In this document: positions 63,157-64,000 of the stretch, piece after piece
Layout of the letters: each line of letters opens with the position of its first letter
Numbering within the stretch: position 1 is the first letter of the stretch
Source of the DNA: Ahrensia sp.
GTDB taxonomy: Bacteria > Pseudomonadota > Alphaproteobacteria > Rhizobiales > Rhizobiaceae
Direction: 5' to 3'
Length of the DNA: 64,000 nucleotides
Assembly: GCA_002698425.1 (NCBI GenBank)
Contig: NZXU01000090.1
Location: 1 to 64,000, forward strand
Program-made: the position numbers and the translations under genes
Notes under the pieces: generated by a model
What the model was told of the DNA's origin: nothing
Seen by the model: the letters and a program-made list of their open reading frames with translations, nothing else
Database searches by the model: none

Positions 63157-64000
63157 GTGAAATACATATCCACCCGCGGCCAGGCGCCCGCCCTTGGCTT
63201 CTGCGACACCATGCTTGCCGGCCTGGCAGGCGATGGCGGCCTCTATGTGCCGGAGACATGGCCGCATTTTTCCGCCGCCGACATCAGGGCGCTGCGCGGC
63301 AAGTCCTATGAGGATATCGCGATCACGGTCATGTGGCCCTTCGTGGAAGGCGAGATCGACCGCGCCGTCTTCGAGGCCATCGTGCGCGAGGCCTATGCGT
63401 CCTTCCGCCACGAGGCCGTCTGCCCGCTAGTGCAGACCGGCGCGAACGAATTCGTGCTGGAGCTGTTCCACGGCCCGACGCTCGCCTTCAAGGACGTGGC
63501 GATGCAGCTGATCGGCCGGCTGATGGACCATGTCCTCGCCGAACGCGACGAGCGCGCCACCATCGTCGGCGCGACCTCGGGCGATACCGGCGGCGCGGCG
63601 ATCGAGGCCTTCGCCGGCCGCGAGCGCACCGACATCTTCATCCTGTTTCCCAAGGGCCGGGTCTCGCCGGTCCAGCAGCGCCAGATGACGTCCAGCGGCG
63701 AGGCGAATGTGCACGCGCTCGCCATCGAGGGCAATTTCGACGACTGTCAGGGCCTGTTGAAGGACATGTTCAACCATGCCGCCTTCCGCGACTCGGTGAA
63801 ACTGTCCGGCGTCAACTCTATCAACTGGGCGCGCATCATGGCGCAGGTGGTTTATTACTTCACCTCGGCGCTGTCGCTCGGCGCGCCCGACCGGCGGGTT
63901 TCCTTCACGGTGCCGACCGGAAATTTCGGCGACATCTTCGCCGGCTACGTCGCCCGCCAGATGGGCCTGCCCGTCGAGACGCTGGTCATCGCCACGAACG
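63157..64000 (+). CDS. thrC: Threonine synthase, N-terminal part
   Basis: The first 281 residues are present; the gene runs off the right edge. The start MKYISTRGQAPALGFCDTM, GLYVPETWP, the PLP-lysine region GPTLAFKDVAMQL, GATSGDTGGAAIEAF and NSINWARIMAQVVYYF identify the long bacterial form of threonine synthase, which converts O-phosphohomoserine to threonine with PLP. The start is GTG 63157. In many Hyphomicrobiales thrC precedes a processing peptidase gene, which would lie beyond the window. Confidence 0.95.
   Translation, partial: MKYISTRGQAPALGFCDTMLAGLAGDGGLYVPETWPHFSAADIRALRGKSYEDIAITVMWPFVEGEIDRAVFEAIVREAYASFRHEAVCPLVQTGANEFVLELFHGPTLAFKDVAMQLIGRLMDHVLAERDERATIVGATSGDTGGAAIEAFAGRERTDIFILFPKGRVSPVQQRQMTSSGEANVHALAIEGNFDDCQGLLKDMFNHAAFRDSVKLSGVNSINWARIMAQVVYYFTSALSLGAPDRRVSFTVPTGNFGDIFAGYVARQMGLPVETLVIATN

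Overview
The window is high-GC DNA from an alphaproteobacterium, most likely of the order Hyphomicrobiales (Rhizobiales). The indicators are an ALA-synthase type hemA, the cysG/DUF2849/cysI/cysH/DUF934 sulfur cluster, the cell-cycle methyltransferase gene ccrM, the DUF721/mutY/HAD neighbourhood, CtrA-type TTAA-N7-TTAA boxes and a CAT-anticodon tRNA of the tRNA-Ile2 type.

Layout. 1-6 kb: start of hemA, divergent from an assimilatory sulfate/sulfite operon ending in a ferredoxin-NADP reductase, with an FNR-type box between them. 6-24 kb: a small secreted protein whose signal-peptide coding region carries an amber codon, a permease operon, sthA, a MacAB-like ABC efflux system, a chemoreceptor with a co-translated small membrane protein behind a CtrA box, a PAS-GGDEF-EAL protein, an RND efflux pair and a 40-residue membrane protein. 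24-43 kb: a long run of minus-strand genes that reads as an accessory uptake and catabolism region. It holds a dipeptide-type ABC transporter, a LysR regulator, a FAD oxidoreductase, a GMC oxidoreductase, a TRAP transporter, an MFS exporter, a Rieske ferredoxin, two paralogous amidohydrolases, a GFA-family enzyme and a ferredoxin reductase. The substrate is not evident.

43.5-48.2 kb is the most interesting part: a self-contained guanidine assimilation operon. A sigma-54 promoter (TGGCACG-N4-TTGCT) is followed about 12 bases later by a guanidine-I (ykkC) riboswitch, then a binding protein, permease and ATPase of the type first named after urea-carboxylase clusters, then an arginase-family protein matching the Ni-dependent guanidine hydrolase GdmH. 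The last gene overlaps gdmH and encodes a protein with 22 histidines in its first 46 residues. No hypA/hypB nickel maturation genes are present in the window, so this His-rich protein is a good candidate for a dedicated nickel chaperone or store. The expected flow is guanidinium import, then hydrolysis to urea plus ammonia, controlled by nitrogen status (sigma-54) and by the substrate (riboswitch).

48-64 kb is mostly housekeeping: a DUF423 protein, a RecQ helicase, an unusual LuxR-HTH/alpha-beta-hydrolase fusion lacking the nucleophile serine, the tRNA, SIMPL, YHS, GNAT, SnoaL-like, YcgN-type and SDR proteins, an isolated Imm26-like gene of lower GC, DUF721, mutY, a HAD phosphatase, an FMN reductase, ccrM with a CtrA-like box, an Rrf2 regulator divergent from a thioredoxin-reductase-like enzyme across a 26-bp-arm inverted repeat, a lipoprotein and the start of thrC. 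Assignments rest on motif and family recognition by eye; no database search was run.
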